22,611 bases of DNA from a virus. Made by a program: the position numbers and the translations under genes. This document shows positions 1 to 7,326 of the stretch, piece by piece. Positions within the stretch are counted from its first letter, which is position 1. Every line of letters starts with the position of its first letter. The stretch spans positions 1-22,611 of the IMG/VR virus record IMGVR_UViG_3300020371_000064. One strand, written 5' to 3'. The notes under the pieces were generated by a model. The model made no database searches. It was not told the DNA's origin and worked only from the letters and a program-made list of their open reading frames with translations.

Positions 1-916
1 CTCTACGTGTTTGCTTTGCAATAACGTTAGCTTCACGGTCGATTTGAATCATTAACCCTTTAAACTTCTCAGCTGACCATCTGCCATCTGCGTCTGTTTT
101 TAGATTAAAGATACCATTCACTGCAGTGTTAGCAGTTAAAGCACCGAGTTTAGCTTGTGAGTTAATTGTTCTAACAACTTCACGGTTGATTTCAGCCATG
201 ATTTCTGTTGATAGAATGTTAGCCAACTCAGATTCTGCATCCAATCCGTGGATTGCTTTAAGATCCTGAGCTAGTTCTAAACTATATTCAGCTTTGAGAG
301 CTCTTGACTTTGCAGTCACAGTAGCTTTCTCAATTGTAAATCCCATTTCATTGAATGTAGATCCACCTGAAGAACCTAATGCTTCAGCACTGGCTGTTGA
401 CATACCGCCTGCAGCTAGAGCTGTAAGGTCTGAGTCATCGATAGTACTATCGCCATCGCCATCAGTTGCTAAATCAAGACCAGAAACGTTGTCTGAATCA
501 TGTGTTCCTGCGGAATCACCTGAGAATCTTGTTTCAGCTTCGTTGAATAGAGCTTCACGATTTGAAGTTGAACCACCTTGGAATCTTGACTTCATTGCGA
601 AGATTAGTCCAGTTGGTCCTGACATTGGTTGAACACCACAAATGTCATAAGCCATTAGATTTGGCATAGCTCGTCTAACAAGAGCAATTAACACTGGGTT
701 CCAGTTTGAGGTTGAAGTTGTATTATTTGCAGGTGCAGCCTCTGACATAAACTGCATCTGGCCTGCCTCTTCTCTTAAGGCAATTTCTTGGTTTTCAAGA
801 ATAGCAGCTGTAACTGCTTTTCTGTGATGATCGTTAATTTTACCCGCAGACTCTTCATTTAGTACTGGGGACCATTTTTCGATCAATCTGTCATATGATA
901 CTGTATTTTGCATCAT
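1..916 (-). CDS. 23: Major capsid protein, gp23-type (C-terminus cut by window edge)
   Basis: This gene encodes the shell subunit of the T4-type prohead. My reading of the minus strand from position 916 gives an open frame of about 305 codons running off the left edge. T4 gp23 has about 520 residues, so roughly 60% is present. Family signatures are the DICGVQPMSGPTG segment, the EMGFTIEKATVTAKSRALKAEY segment (shown in two overlapping parts in the family) and the INREVVRTI helix. Translation starts at a tandem ATGATG. The first ATG is preferred because GGGAG lies 6-7 bases before it, 11 bases after the scaffold stop. The first ~60 residues should be the delta region removed by the gp21 protease; candidate (I/L)-x-E type sites are L47-R-E49 and the looser M57-S-E59. 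An acidic insertion at residues 152-163 looks like a calcium-binding loop. Identification is very secure. Confidence 0.97.
   Translation of the reverse strand, partial: MMQNTVSYDRLIEKWSPVLNEESAGKINDHHRKAVTAAILENQEIALREEAGQMQFMSEAAPANNTTSTSNWNPVLIALVRRAMPNLMAYDICGVQPMSGPTGLIFAMKSRFQGGSTSNREALFNEAETRFSGDSAGTHDSDNVSGLDLATDGDGDSTIDDSDLTALAAGGMSTASAEALGSSGGSTFNEMGFTIEKATVTAKSRALKAEYSLELAQDLKAIHGLDAESELANILSTEIMAEINREVVRTINSQAKLGALTANTAVNGIFNLKTDADGRWSAEKFKGLMIQIDREANVIAKQTRR
428..463 (-). other. EF-hand/dockerin-like acidic loop inside the capsid protein
   Basis: Codons 152-163 of the capsid gene read DGDGDSTIDDSD. Asp falls at loop positions 1, 3, 5, 9 and 12, and Ile at position 8. This is the ligand spacing of a 12-residue EF-hand or dockerin calcium loop. 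It is followed by LTAL, as in dockerin repeats. Only one loop is visible, so a paired EF-hand is not supported. Calcium binding is an inference from the pattern. Confidence 0.55.
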
Positions 917-927
917 TATTGGCTCCC

Positions 928-2001
928 TTAATTTTTATCGGTTTTTCTAATTGCTTCTAAATATTTGTCCATTGCACCGGATGCTACTACAGGAGTAGAT
1001 TCATCTTCGTCAACTTGTTCTTCAGAAACATTTTGAGTTTTAGTTTTAAAATAATTTTCTTTAAGAGTATTTACTTTGTTAGTGAATGACTCTTCGTCCT
1101 CAAAATCAACGTTTTCAGCTAACTTAATAAGTTTTTCAACTTGAGTTTCAGCTAAACCTTTACAAGCTTCTCTTATTACAGAGTCACGCTTAAGACTTTC
1201 TAACTCAGCTGATTGATTCATTGATTGCTCGGTTTGTTTGTTAAGTTGCTCTTCTAATTCTGCAACTTGATCAGAAAGATCATCAACTAAATCTACCTTA
1301 GATTCAGGAACCTCAATGTAGGACTCAGTGAATAAATCTTTTAAGTTATTCATAAATCCTTCTGCGATTTCTGTGCGTAGGCCACTTTGGATTGCAAGTT
1401 TATTTTCTTTCATCCAGTTTTCTACAACGTAATTTAAGTAGTTATCAACTTTCTCAACGAGTTCAGCTTTAGTAGCTGTAATTTCTTCGTTAAGTTCGTT
1501 TTTGTATTGATCTTCAATCCGATCTATTTCTTCAGATAATTTTGTCTTCAGAGCCGCTTCGAAAATTGTTGCTGCTTTAGTTTTGAATTCAGCTGAAAGA
1601 GTTGCTTCTGATTCTACTAGTGCATTAAGATCATTAGAGAAATCTACATTAGTCTCTACTTCTCTTACTGCTTCTGTATCTTCATCTTCATCAATTTCAG
1701 TTGATTCTGAATAATTGCCATACATATCAGCTAATTGTTTTTTAGACATGTTGTTCATTTTACTGAACATAGCATTTATCATACCAGCTTTAGTTTTCGG
1801 CATAGGGTCTTTAGTAGTATTATCTGCGGCTGTTCCACCAGCCATTTTCCTTGCTGGAGCTGACTTACCCGCATCAGCTGCTTTATCGGCAGCTGCCACA
1901 GAAGCGGCTTCAGCGTCTTTAGGATCGACAGCTTCTTCTACTGAGGCTTCTTGAATTTCTTCCTCTGGAGAGTCGATTTCGATATTATCTTTATCAGTCA
2001 T
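928..2001 (-). CDS. 22: Prohead core scaffold protein, gp22-type
   Basis: This gene encodes the main internal scaffold on which the capsid shell assembles; in T4 it is later degraded by the gp21 protease. The 357-residue product is longer than T4 gp22 (about 270). It has an acidic and alanine-rich N-terminus (about residues 5-60), a short KAGMINAMF/KKQLADMYG helical segment (about 72-96), an acidic patch (about 102-115), and then a long highly charged, mostly helical body. A coiled coil such as VDLVDDLSDQVAELEEQL lies near residues 240-260. Several (I/L)-x-E sites suit cleavage by the neighbouring protease. Position between protease and capsid genes is the T4 order. AAAGGGAG precedes ATG 2001 at good spacing. 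Sequence is fast-evolving, so the call rests on composition plus synteny. Confidence 0.93.
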   Translation of the reverse strand: MTDKDNIEIDSPEEEIQEASVEEAVDPKDAEAASVAAADKAADAGKSAPARKMAGGTAADNTTKDPMPKTKAGMINAMFSKMNNMSKKQLADMYGNYSESTEIDEDEDTEAVREVETNVDFSNDLNALVESEATLSAEFKTKAATIFEAALKTKLSEEIDRIEDQYKNELNEEITATKAELVEKVDNYLNYVVENWMKENKLAIQSGLRTEIAEGFMNNLKDLFTESYIEVPESKVDLVDDLSDQVAELEEQLNKQTEQSMNQSAELESLKRDSVIREACKGLAETQVEKLIKLAENVDFEDEESFTNKVNTLKENYFKTKTQNVSEEQVDEDESTPVVASGAMDKYLEAIRKTDKN

Positions 2002-2026
2002 TATTATGACTCCCTTTGCTAAATGT

Positions 2027-2680
2027 TTATTGTTTTAGTAACGAGAGGAAATTCTTAAACTCACGAACTTCTGTCGCATAGCGATCGGATCGTGGAGCAT
2101 TTTTAATTTCTGTCTCCATTTGTTCAATTGCTTTCTGTTCAATAATTCCGTTGTTCCATACCCATTCTACTCCTTCCATAATCCCATTAACAAATGCTCC
2201 TGGAGCAGATGGATCTTGTACGATATCAACCGCATTTAGAATGTAGTCGTCTTTAACGACTGCAACGTTATTTTGATTCATTAAGCTTCCCATACCACGA
2301 GTTGAAACACCTAATTTTACACCTCCATCTAGTAATTGCTTTGCAATAGTACCATTTGGAGTATCTAAAATTTTTGCTTTTCCCACAACATCATTACCTT
2401 GAAAATTCATCTCAGTAACGAGGTGTGAAACTTTATCTAAGTTAATAGTAGGACCACTAGGATGATTTAACTCACCTACGGATCTACCATTGCTTACGAA
2501 TTCTTTATTATATTTTCCAACTGCCTTTTGTAAAACTGGCAGAGGATATTTTCTTTTATTTCTATTTTCTTTTTCGGCTTGAGCAAATATGCCTTCTATT
2601 ATATAACTCTTTTTGCCTTTTTTATCTTCTTCAACTATAAGTTCTAAATTATGCTCAATATGTTCTGATATTAATTTCAT
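2027..2680 (-). CDS. 21: Prohead maturation protease, gp21-type
   Basis: This is a serine protease of the herpesvirus/T4 prohead peptidase fold (MEROPS U9/S80 type). It works inside the prohead, cleaving core, scaffold and capsid N-terminus before DNA packaging. The 217-residue length matches T4 gp21 (about 212). Visible signatures are the N-terminal EGIFAQAEKENRNKRKYP stretch (residues 29-46), the catalytic His in GELNHP (H73), and the nucleophile in GVSTRG (S126), followed by the conserved D-I-V-x-D-P-S motif (D152-S158). Start 2680 is one base after the stop of the preceding small gene. Its AGAGG ribosome binding site lies inside that gene's last codons, which suggests translational coupling. 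No key residue appears missing. Confidence 0.97.
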   Translation of the reverse strand: MKLISEHIEHNLELIVEEDKKGKKSYIIEGIFAQAEKENRNKRKYPLPVLQKAVGKYNKEFVSNGRSVGELNHPSGPTINLDKVSHLVTEMNFQGNDVVGKAKILDTPNGTIAKQLLDGGVKLGVSTRGMGSLMNQNNVAVVKDDYILNAVDIVQDPSAPGAFVNGIMEGVEWVWNNGIIEQKAIEQMETEIKNAPRSDRYATEVREFKNFLSLLKQ

Positions 2681-2681
2681 A

Positions 2682-2936
2682 TCAACCTCTTGGAAATTCT
2701 ATTTTAGTAAAGTGTGTAGTAGTAACTCCACTATAAACTTGTTCAGTTGTTTGTTTAAACATTACTATAGGTTGATTTGCAGCAATTTGAAAAGATGCAC
2801 CGGTATTCTTATTAGTTATTGTGTCTGCTGCTGTTCCCATAATATAAAGAACTTTAGCTCCACTAACAGATGATGCATTACTACTTCCATTTAAATTATT
2901 TACTTTAGCTGCTAGAGGTGTAATTTGAAATGTCAT
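2682..2936 (-). CDS. Small β-rich protein of unknown function (84 aa)
   Basis: I do not recognise a named family. The 84-residue product is rich in Ser, Thr, Val and Ala. Its alternation of hydrophobic and polar residues (KVLYIMGTAADTITNKN, QPIVMFKQT) suggests a small β-sandwich or barrel. There is no signal peptide or membrane segment. Similar-looking small proteins occur in structural modules of T4-like marine phages. Its ATG overlaps the stop of the upstream 70-residue gene in an ATGA arrangement, and it ends one base before the protease start, so the three genes are tightly coupled. Location in the core-protease block suggests a minor virion or assembly protein, but this is only inference. 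Confidence 0.8.
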   Translation of the reverse strand: MTFQITPLAAKVNNLNGSSNASSVSGAKVLYIMGTAADTITNKNTGASFQIAANQPIVMFKQTTEQVYSGVTTTHFTKIEFPRG

Positions 2937-3145
2937 TTGCTTTTCCTATATTGTTTTACAAATTCTTTAGCTGTCATCATTGCTTCTTTTTCAGATTTAT
3001 AATCATCCAATTTATCGCCATCAATATATAAGCTAAAAGACGTTTTACCTTTTGATTTAGAAGAAGATATTTTCACAGGTACACCCATTAACTTTTTGTT
3101 AACAACTGTCTTCCGTGATTCTCTTATCTCATTAAACTTTTTCAT
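2933..3145 (-). CDS. Small basic protein in the gp68 position (70 aa)
   Basis: The product is a 70-residue, Lys-rich protein. It begins MKKFNEIRESRK, continues with a β-like core (VPVKISS, FSLYIDGDKLDDY) and ends in a helix (SEKEAMMTAKEFVKQYRK). It lies between the gp67-like gene and the protease gene, where T4 has the prohead core gene 68. However, gp68 is about twice as long and I cannot show homology, so no symbol is given. The only in-frame ATG near the 5' end is at 3145 and it has no recognisable Shine-Dalgarno sequence. An exact late-promoter box ends eight bases before it, so transcripts from that promoter would be nearly leaderless. Confidence 0.82.
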   Translation of the reverse strand: MKKFNEIRESRKTVVNKKLMGVPVKISSSKSKGKTSFSLYIDGDKLDDYKSEKEAMMTAKEFVKQYRKSK

Positions 3146-3153
3146 TATAGTAT

Positions 3154-3161
3154 TATTTATA
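3154..3161 (-). promoter_or_regulatory. T4-type late promoter (TATAAATA)
   Basis: The minus strand reads TATAAATA, an exact match to the T4 late-promoter -10 box, which is recognised by the phage sigma gp55 together with the gp45 clamp and gp33. It lies in the 29-base gap after the gp67-like gene. T4 geometry puts the start point near 3148, only about three bases before the ATG of the 70-residue gene. It would drive that gene and the downstream 84-residue, protease, scaffold and capsid genes. Confidence 0.65.
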
Positions 3162-3174
3162 ATTTTAAGATTTT

Positions 3175-3564
3175 TTACTCTGGTGATACACCATCATTAT
3201 CATCTTGATCATAATGAAGTCCATCATTTCCGTTCTGTCCTATGATATCCATACGCTTATTTGATTCATCTTCATCCCATTCTTCTTCAGAATCTTCTTC
3301 TGATTCTTCAGTATCATCGACAACTTCATCTGATTCTTCAGTATTATCTATTTCTTCTTCAGATGGATCTTCATCATTAAATACTTGACCGGCTAAGTTA
3401 ATCTTTTCTTGTTCCAAAGCATCATCAACTTTAGCCATCATCATATCTTCAAAATCTTTACTAGCAGCAACATAGTCTTTAGCAGTCACTGCATTTATAA
3501 AATTTTCTGCCGGTGAAACCTCAGGAGTTTCACTTTCAGCAGCTGCTGTATTTTCTTCACTCAT
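3175..3564 (-). CDS. 67: Prohead core protein, gp67-like (acidic)
   Basis: This is an internal core protein of the prohead; in T4, gp67 helps set head shape and is cleaved to an internal peptide. The 129-residue product carries FINAVTAKDYVAASKDFEDM (residues 22-41) followed by AKVDDALEQEKINLAGQVF (44-62). This closely parallels the T4 gp67 helix (short 'AI/AV' start, D-x-V-A-A, 'L-x-x-EKI-x-LA'). A highly acidic tail (about 64-108, mostly Glu, Asp and Ser) follows, as in T4. It is longer than T4 gp67 (80 residues) because of an N-terminal acidic extension of about 20 residues and a longer C-terminus. AAAGGAG gives a strong ribosome binding site before ATG 3564. Position upstream of the protease agrees. 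Confidence 0.87.
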   Translation of the reverse strand: MSEENTAAAESETPEVSPAENFINAVTAKDYVAASKDFEDMMMAKVDDALEQEKINLAGQVFNDEDPSEEEIDNTEESDEVVDDTEESEEDSEEEWDEDESNKRMDIIGQNGNDGLHYDQDDNDGVSPE

Positions 3565-3592
3565 TATTTTTTCTCCTTTAAATTTAAATTAA

Positions 3593-6500
3593 TTAACCGT
3601 ACATCGCTGTTGATGGCGGTGTAAAATCTTTATCGTATAATGCTTGGCCTTTTACTATTCTAAAATTTGATATGTAACCATATAGTCCATAATCAGTAGT
3701 AGAGTAAGTCGCTCTAGATCCTATTCTCATATCTTCTCCAGTATAATTATTAGTATCAGAATATTCAGTAGATTGAGCCCAGCCATTTATAAACATTCTA
3801 GTTACTGCAGATTTTCTAGTAACTGCAATATGGTACCATTTGTATCTTGTTATCTCGTAATCAGATTGTATTCGAGTTCCTTGTGCAGCTCGAAGAGTAA
3901 CTGTACCTGAGCCAAATCCTATGAACATCCTCATATTATTAGCATTATCTACACTAGAATTTCCTCGAAGATCAAAAGGGTGTGTTCCTGCAGGCCAGTT
4001 AGAAGCCTGTGTGGTATAATACCAAAATTCTATTGTAAAATCACCGGTACCGAAAGCAAAGTCTGAATGTCCTGCTACAGTTAGATGATTTTCTCCATTG
4101 GCGCCGTAGATTGATTTCATTCCACCAATAGGAGCAAAGTTGCTAACAGAAGGACTTCCAACAGTTGATACCGTATGACCAGTAGCAGAACCATCAGTTA
4201 TTGTTGCAGCGTGTGCAGTTAGCAGTTTCGTATTTGATGCCGTTAATGTAACTCCATTCTGAAATGAAGTAGATGTTGTTAATGTTTCTTTCCTAGGAAG
4301 GAAAGGATACAAAGCCACTCCTCTTTTTAATCTTACCTGAGACATATAACCATTCCAAACACCTGTCTCTTTATAACCCGGTGAAGTAATGTATGTATTT
4401 CCTCCAAGGCCTCCATAACCGGTTCCAGCTATTTTTTCAGTACGAGCATAATCTGCTCCTTTTGTACCATCAACAAATAAAGCTAGCTTACCAGAATCAA
4501 AATTCCTCACTAATGCAAAATGATGCCAGTTTCCATCAAGTATATTGACACTAGGGCCTACAGCTGTAAAATTTGATCCAGAAGAGTTATGATTACTGCC
4601 TATGAATAATGTTAACTTATTACTATTAGATATATCACAGTAGAGTGCTATAGAACTAGCACCATTAAAAGTATGTTGTTGCCAGGCAAATATCTGAGGA
4701 TCGATACCATCTTGAGTTTCTGCAGTACCATTCCATTGAACCCAACCTTCAAACGTAGCACTCTCTAAAGCCATTATGTTCCTTACTTGCCTTACTCCAG
4801 TGTTTGATGTCATTTCTAAGAAATCGAAGTTTGTTTTAGTAAATTGTAATGATGATACGGAATATTTCTGTGAACCAGTACTAGAGTTTACAGAATTATC
4901 ACTGTAACTTCCATATCCACCACCTCGCGAAATCATATCCATTCCACCGGTATAACTTCCGACTCCCCAGTTAGACCAGTTGGCTAGGAAAACCGTGTGG
5001 CTAGCTGTTATACTATTATTAACACTAGTCACACTATCATCATTAGGTTTTTTTAATGAATGATAAGTCGATCCTGTTTTAGTAAAATTTTGATATGGTG
5101 GATAAAAATGATCACTATAAACGGCTGTACCTTTAACTACTCTCACAGGCCCTACATTGTTTGTTGCAGTCGTGTTTCCTATCTTAACAGTATCAGATGT
5201 ATTGTTAATATTAACACTAGTCATATTGGACGCTGAGTGATAATGACCGTTAGAATAGAATTTTGCAGTTCCACTAGCTCTGGTTACAGCAATGTGCCTC
5301 CAACCTCGCTCACCATAATTAACTCTTGCATTAGATTCTACCAAAGGAACTGTCTCACTTGAAGTAGTACCATAAGAGAATTTAATTAGCCTATCAGTAT
5401 CTTCGAATATACAAAATCCAACGTTATTTGAGCCTCGAGTATCAAATAAATTATATCGTGATCCTCCAACAGTTTGTCGATAATACCAAAGTTCTACTGT
5501 AAAATCTCCCGTACCAAAGGCAAAATCTGAATGACCCGGAACAGAAACTGAAGTTTCTCTACTTAGCGATCCTCCATGTTTATCGGAACTCCATCTTTCT
5601 GGCATCCTGTAAGGTGAAAATGGCTGAACAATCATTCTTGTAACTTTAGAATTATCTAAAGTAAAACCTTTGCCCGCCTCAGCTCTCATCTGGCCCTTTA
5701 CATAAGGAGTATTACATGTCAGTAATACAGTACCTGATATTGCTGTAAGTGGTGCTGTTGGAGGTGCAAAGTTAGCTGTATATACAGCAGTTCCTTTTAC
5801 TATTCTAAAATCTGCTATGTAACCTTTCCATCTACCATCATTAGTAAAACTGTTCCCTGAATGACCTCTTCCTATCATAAGGGTAGAATCTGCATAACTA
5901 TTAGTATCTGAAGCTGAAGCAACTTCTGTTCCATTAGCATACATCTTGGTAGTTCCACTAGCTCTAACAAAGGCATAATGAACCCATTCATAGCGTGGAT
6001 GTTTCCAAGTACTACTCGTATTAAATATATTACCGGTACCAAGACGAACATACCATGTTCCATCTGAGAACATATCTGGACATAAATTAGTTGCACTACC
6101 AGAACTGCCTCTCAAATCAAATGGCATCATTGAACCACCAGCACTCTCATCATTCCAACACCAAAATTCAATTGTATAATCTCCTGTACCAAACTGTACA
6201 CCCTGGTTTGGAATAGCTATATCAACACCTGAAGTATATTCAGTAGGATCTGATGTATTACTTGAAGAAGGATCCCAGCCAAATAACCAACTATACAAAA
6301 CGGGTGAATAAGGTGAAAAACTACTAATGTATGTTTTTTCATTATCACTAACATCCGATATAGTATGAGGAGAATCTGACTCATCAATCATTGCTGTGTG
6401 ATTCTCTACATTGTTACCTTGAGCGGCAAAGAAGAAAGAAGTAGATTCGGAGTTTGCCACTGTCGTATCAAAGGCTAAAGTAAATGTTGAAGAAGCAGTA

Positions 6501-7021
6501 GCAGTATTGATTCCGTCAGATGCTGTAAAACTTAATGTACCAGCAGCAGGTGCAGCTTCTCCGACCGAATCCTGTGATTTCGGTATGATAGTATATACAG
6601 ACGAATCATTAGAAACATAAGCTATATTATTGAATGCAGAGTTTGCTGAATAAGACCAGGTTATTGGAAATCCTTCTGAGTCTGTTGCAGCTAAAGTGAT
6701 AGTTGTCGCAGTTCCATTATTGTATGCTGTAGCATCAGTTGCTAGTTCATAACTTGCACTCGGACTTGAAGTAAAATAAGGTGTAGTATTAATTATTGCA
6801 ATATTAAACCAGCCTTGTCCAGTATGAACATAAAGTCTGTCCGAATCTTTTGCAAATCCTAATGATCCTGCATTATTTGAATCATAACTAGCAGGAAGCA
6901 ATCCAGAACTATCATATGCTGTCACTCCTAATACTGCTAGTGAACCATCAGATGCAATGTTATCTGTTTTTACAGCCTGCCCTAAACTCTTTGCTAAATC
7001 TCTTGCTCTTGTTTCTGCCAT
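3593..7021 (-). CDS. Giant LamG-repeat surface/fibre protein (1142 aa)
   Basis: This is a probable virion surface protein that binds glycans or host envelope. An N-terminal head domain (about residues 1-80) ends in DRLYVHTGQGWFNIAIINTTP, spanning slightly more than the head. Next is a cadherin/Ig-like β domain (about 82-190) with the motifs DSEGFPITW and PKSQDSVGEA. Four concanavalin A/LamG-type modules follow, seen from their second strands: GTGDYTIEFW (near 277), GTGDFTVELW (near 499), SATFEGWVQW (near 750) and GTGDFTIEFW (near 989). Each also has a WxH(I/F)A(V/L)xR strand and a closing RxVKGxAxYxxxFxPP or YPFLPRKETLT segment. It is a paralogue of the products at 7327-10839 and 11065-15060. 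Its first 21 bases are almost identical to those of the small gene just upstream. No signal peptide is present, as expected for a virion protein. Tail or head location is unknown. Confidence 0.9.
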   Translation of the reverse strand: MAETRARDLAKSLGQAVKTDNIASDGSLAVLGVTAYDSSGLLPASYDSNNAGSLGFAKDSDRLYVHTGQGWFNIAIINTTPYFTSSPSASYELATDATAYNNGTATTITLAATDSEGFPITWSYSANSAFNNIAYVSNDSSVYTIIPKSQDSVGEAAPAAGTLSFTASDGINTATASSTFTLAFDTTVANSESTSFFFAAQGNNVENHTAMIDESDSPHTISDVSDNEKTYISSFSPYSPVLYSWLFGWDPSSSNTSDPTEYTSGVDIAIPNQGVQFGTGDYTIEFWCWNDESAGGSMMPFDLRGSSGSATNLCPDMFSDGTWYVRLGTGNIFNTSSTWKHPRYEWVHYAFVRASGTTKMYANGTEVASASDTNSYADSTLMIGRGHSGNSFTNDGRWKGYIADFRIVKGTAVYTANFAPPTAPLTAISGTVLLTCNTPYVKGQMRAEAGKGFTLDNSKVTRMIVQPFSPYRMPERWSSDKHGGSLSRETSVSVPGHSDFAFGTGDFTVELWYYRQTVGGSRYNLFDTRGSNNVGFCIFEDTDRLIKFSYGTTSSETVPLVESNARVNYGERGWRHIAVTRASGTAKFYSNGHYHSASNMTSVNINNTSDTVKIGNTTATNNVGPVRVVKGTAVYSDHFYPPYQNFTKTGSTYHSLKKPNDDSVTSVNNSITASHTVFLANWSNWGVGSYTGGMDMISRGGGYGSYSDNSVNSSTGSQKYSVSSLQFTKTNFDFLEMTSNTGVRQVRNIMALESATFEGWVQWNGTAETQDGIDPQIFAWQQHTFNGASSIALYCDISNSNKLTLFIGSNHNSSGSNFTAVGPSVNILDGNWHHFALVRNFDSGKLALFVDGTKGADYARTEKIAGTGYGGLGGNTYITSPGYKETGVWNGYMSQVRLKRGVALYPFLPRKETLTTSTSFQNGVTLTASNTKLLTAHAATITDGSATGHTVSTVGSPSVSNFAPIGGMKSIYGANGENHLTVAGHSDFAFGTGDFTIEFWYYTTQASNWPAGTHPFDLRGNSSVDNANNMRMFIGFGSGTVTLRAAQGTRIQSDYEITRYKWYHIAVTRKSAVTRMFINGWAQSTEYSDTNNYTGEDMRIGSRATYSTTDYGLYGYISNFRIVKGQALYDKDFTPPSTAMYG

Positions 7022-7026
7022 ATTAA

Positions 7027-7317
7027 TTAATCATCTTTATTATAGTTGAAAGCGAATATTGGAACTTTATACCAACCACCATAGTCGGTCTCATTGTTTC
7101 CTACCCAGATATATAGTGAATCCCAACCAAAATTTCCATCTTTATCTTTGTATACAAAACCAAGATCGCCGACAGAGTTACCACTAGTAGGAAGATCCGT
7201 AATGGCCGTGTATACTGTCACTGCACTAACATCGAGCGCACCTGCAGAAGTTATAGTATCAGCTACAACCGCCTTTGTTGCTCTCCTTGCTATCTTTCTT
7301 GCTCTTGTCTCTGCCAT
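7027..7317 (-). CDS. Stand-alone fibre-head-domain protein (96 aa)
   Basis: This small protein resembles only the N-terminal head of the neighbouring giant LamG proteins. It starts MAETRARKIAR, matching the first seven residues of the 1142-residue protein (20 of 21 bases identical). It then has the same TITSAGALDVSAVTVY / VGDLGFVYKD order and ends in LYIWVGNNETDYGGWYKV, where the long proteins have LYxHTGQGWFNI. There is no Ig-like or LamG part. It lies in a 5- to 9-base-gap cluster between two giant genes. It could be a docking or adaptor subunit, a cap for unfilled sites, or the remnant of a longer fibre gene. The clean frame and normal stop favour a functional gene. Confidence 0.82.
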   Translation of the reverse strand: MAETRARKIARRATKAVVADTITSAGALDVSAVTVYTAITDLPTSGNSVGDLGFVYKDKDGNFGWDSLYIWVGNNETDYGGWYKVPIFAFNYNKDD

Positions 7318-7326
7318 TTTATCTAT

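Noticed and set aside
294-632. Plus-strand open frame of 112 codons
   Set aside because: It is antisense to the clear gp23 frame, with no ribosome binding site or family signature. The other plus-strand frames (for example 1715-1954, 7094-7411, 14396-14656, 15975-16256) are shadows of minus-strand genes in the same way.
3565-3592. AT-rich palindrome (AATTTAAATT) between the 1142-residue gene and the gp67-like gene as a terminator
   Set aside because: There is no GC-rich stem followed by a T run. It is more likely ordinary AT-rich leader before the strong AAAGGAG site.
5875-6096. Alternate minus-strand frames inside the LamG and fibre genes (also 8427-8690 and 11841-12035)
   Set aside because: They lie wholly within large genes whose frames carry clear domain motifs, and no frameshift in those genes is needed to explain anything.
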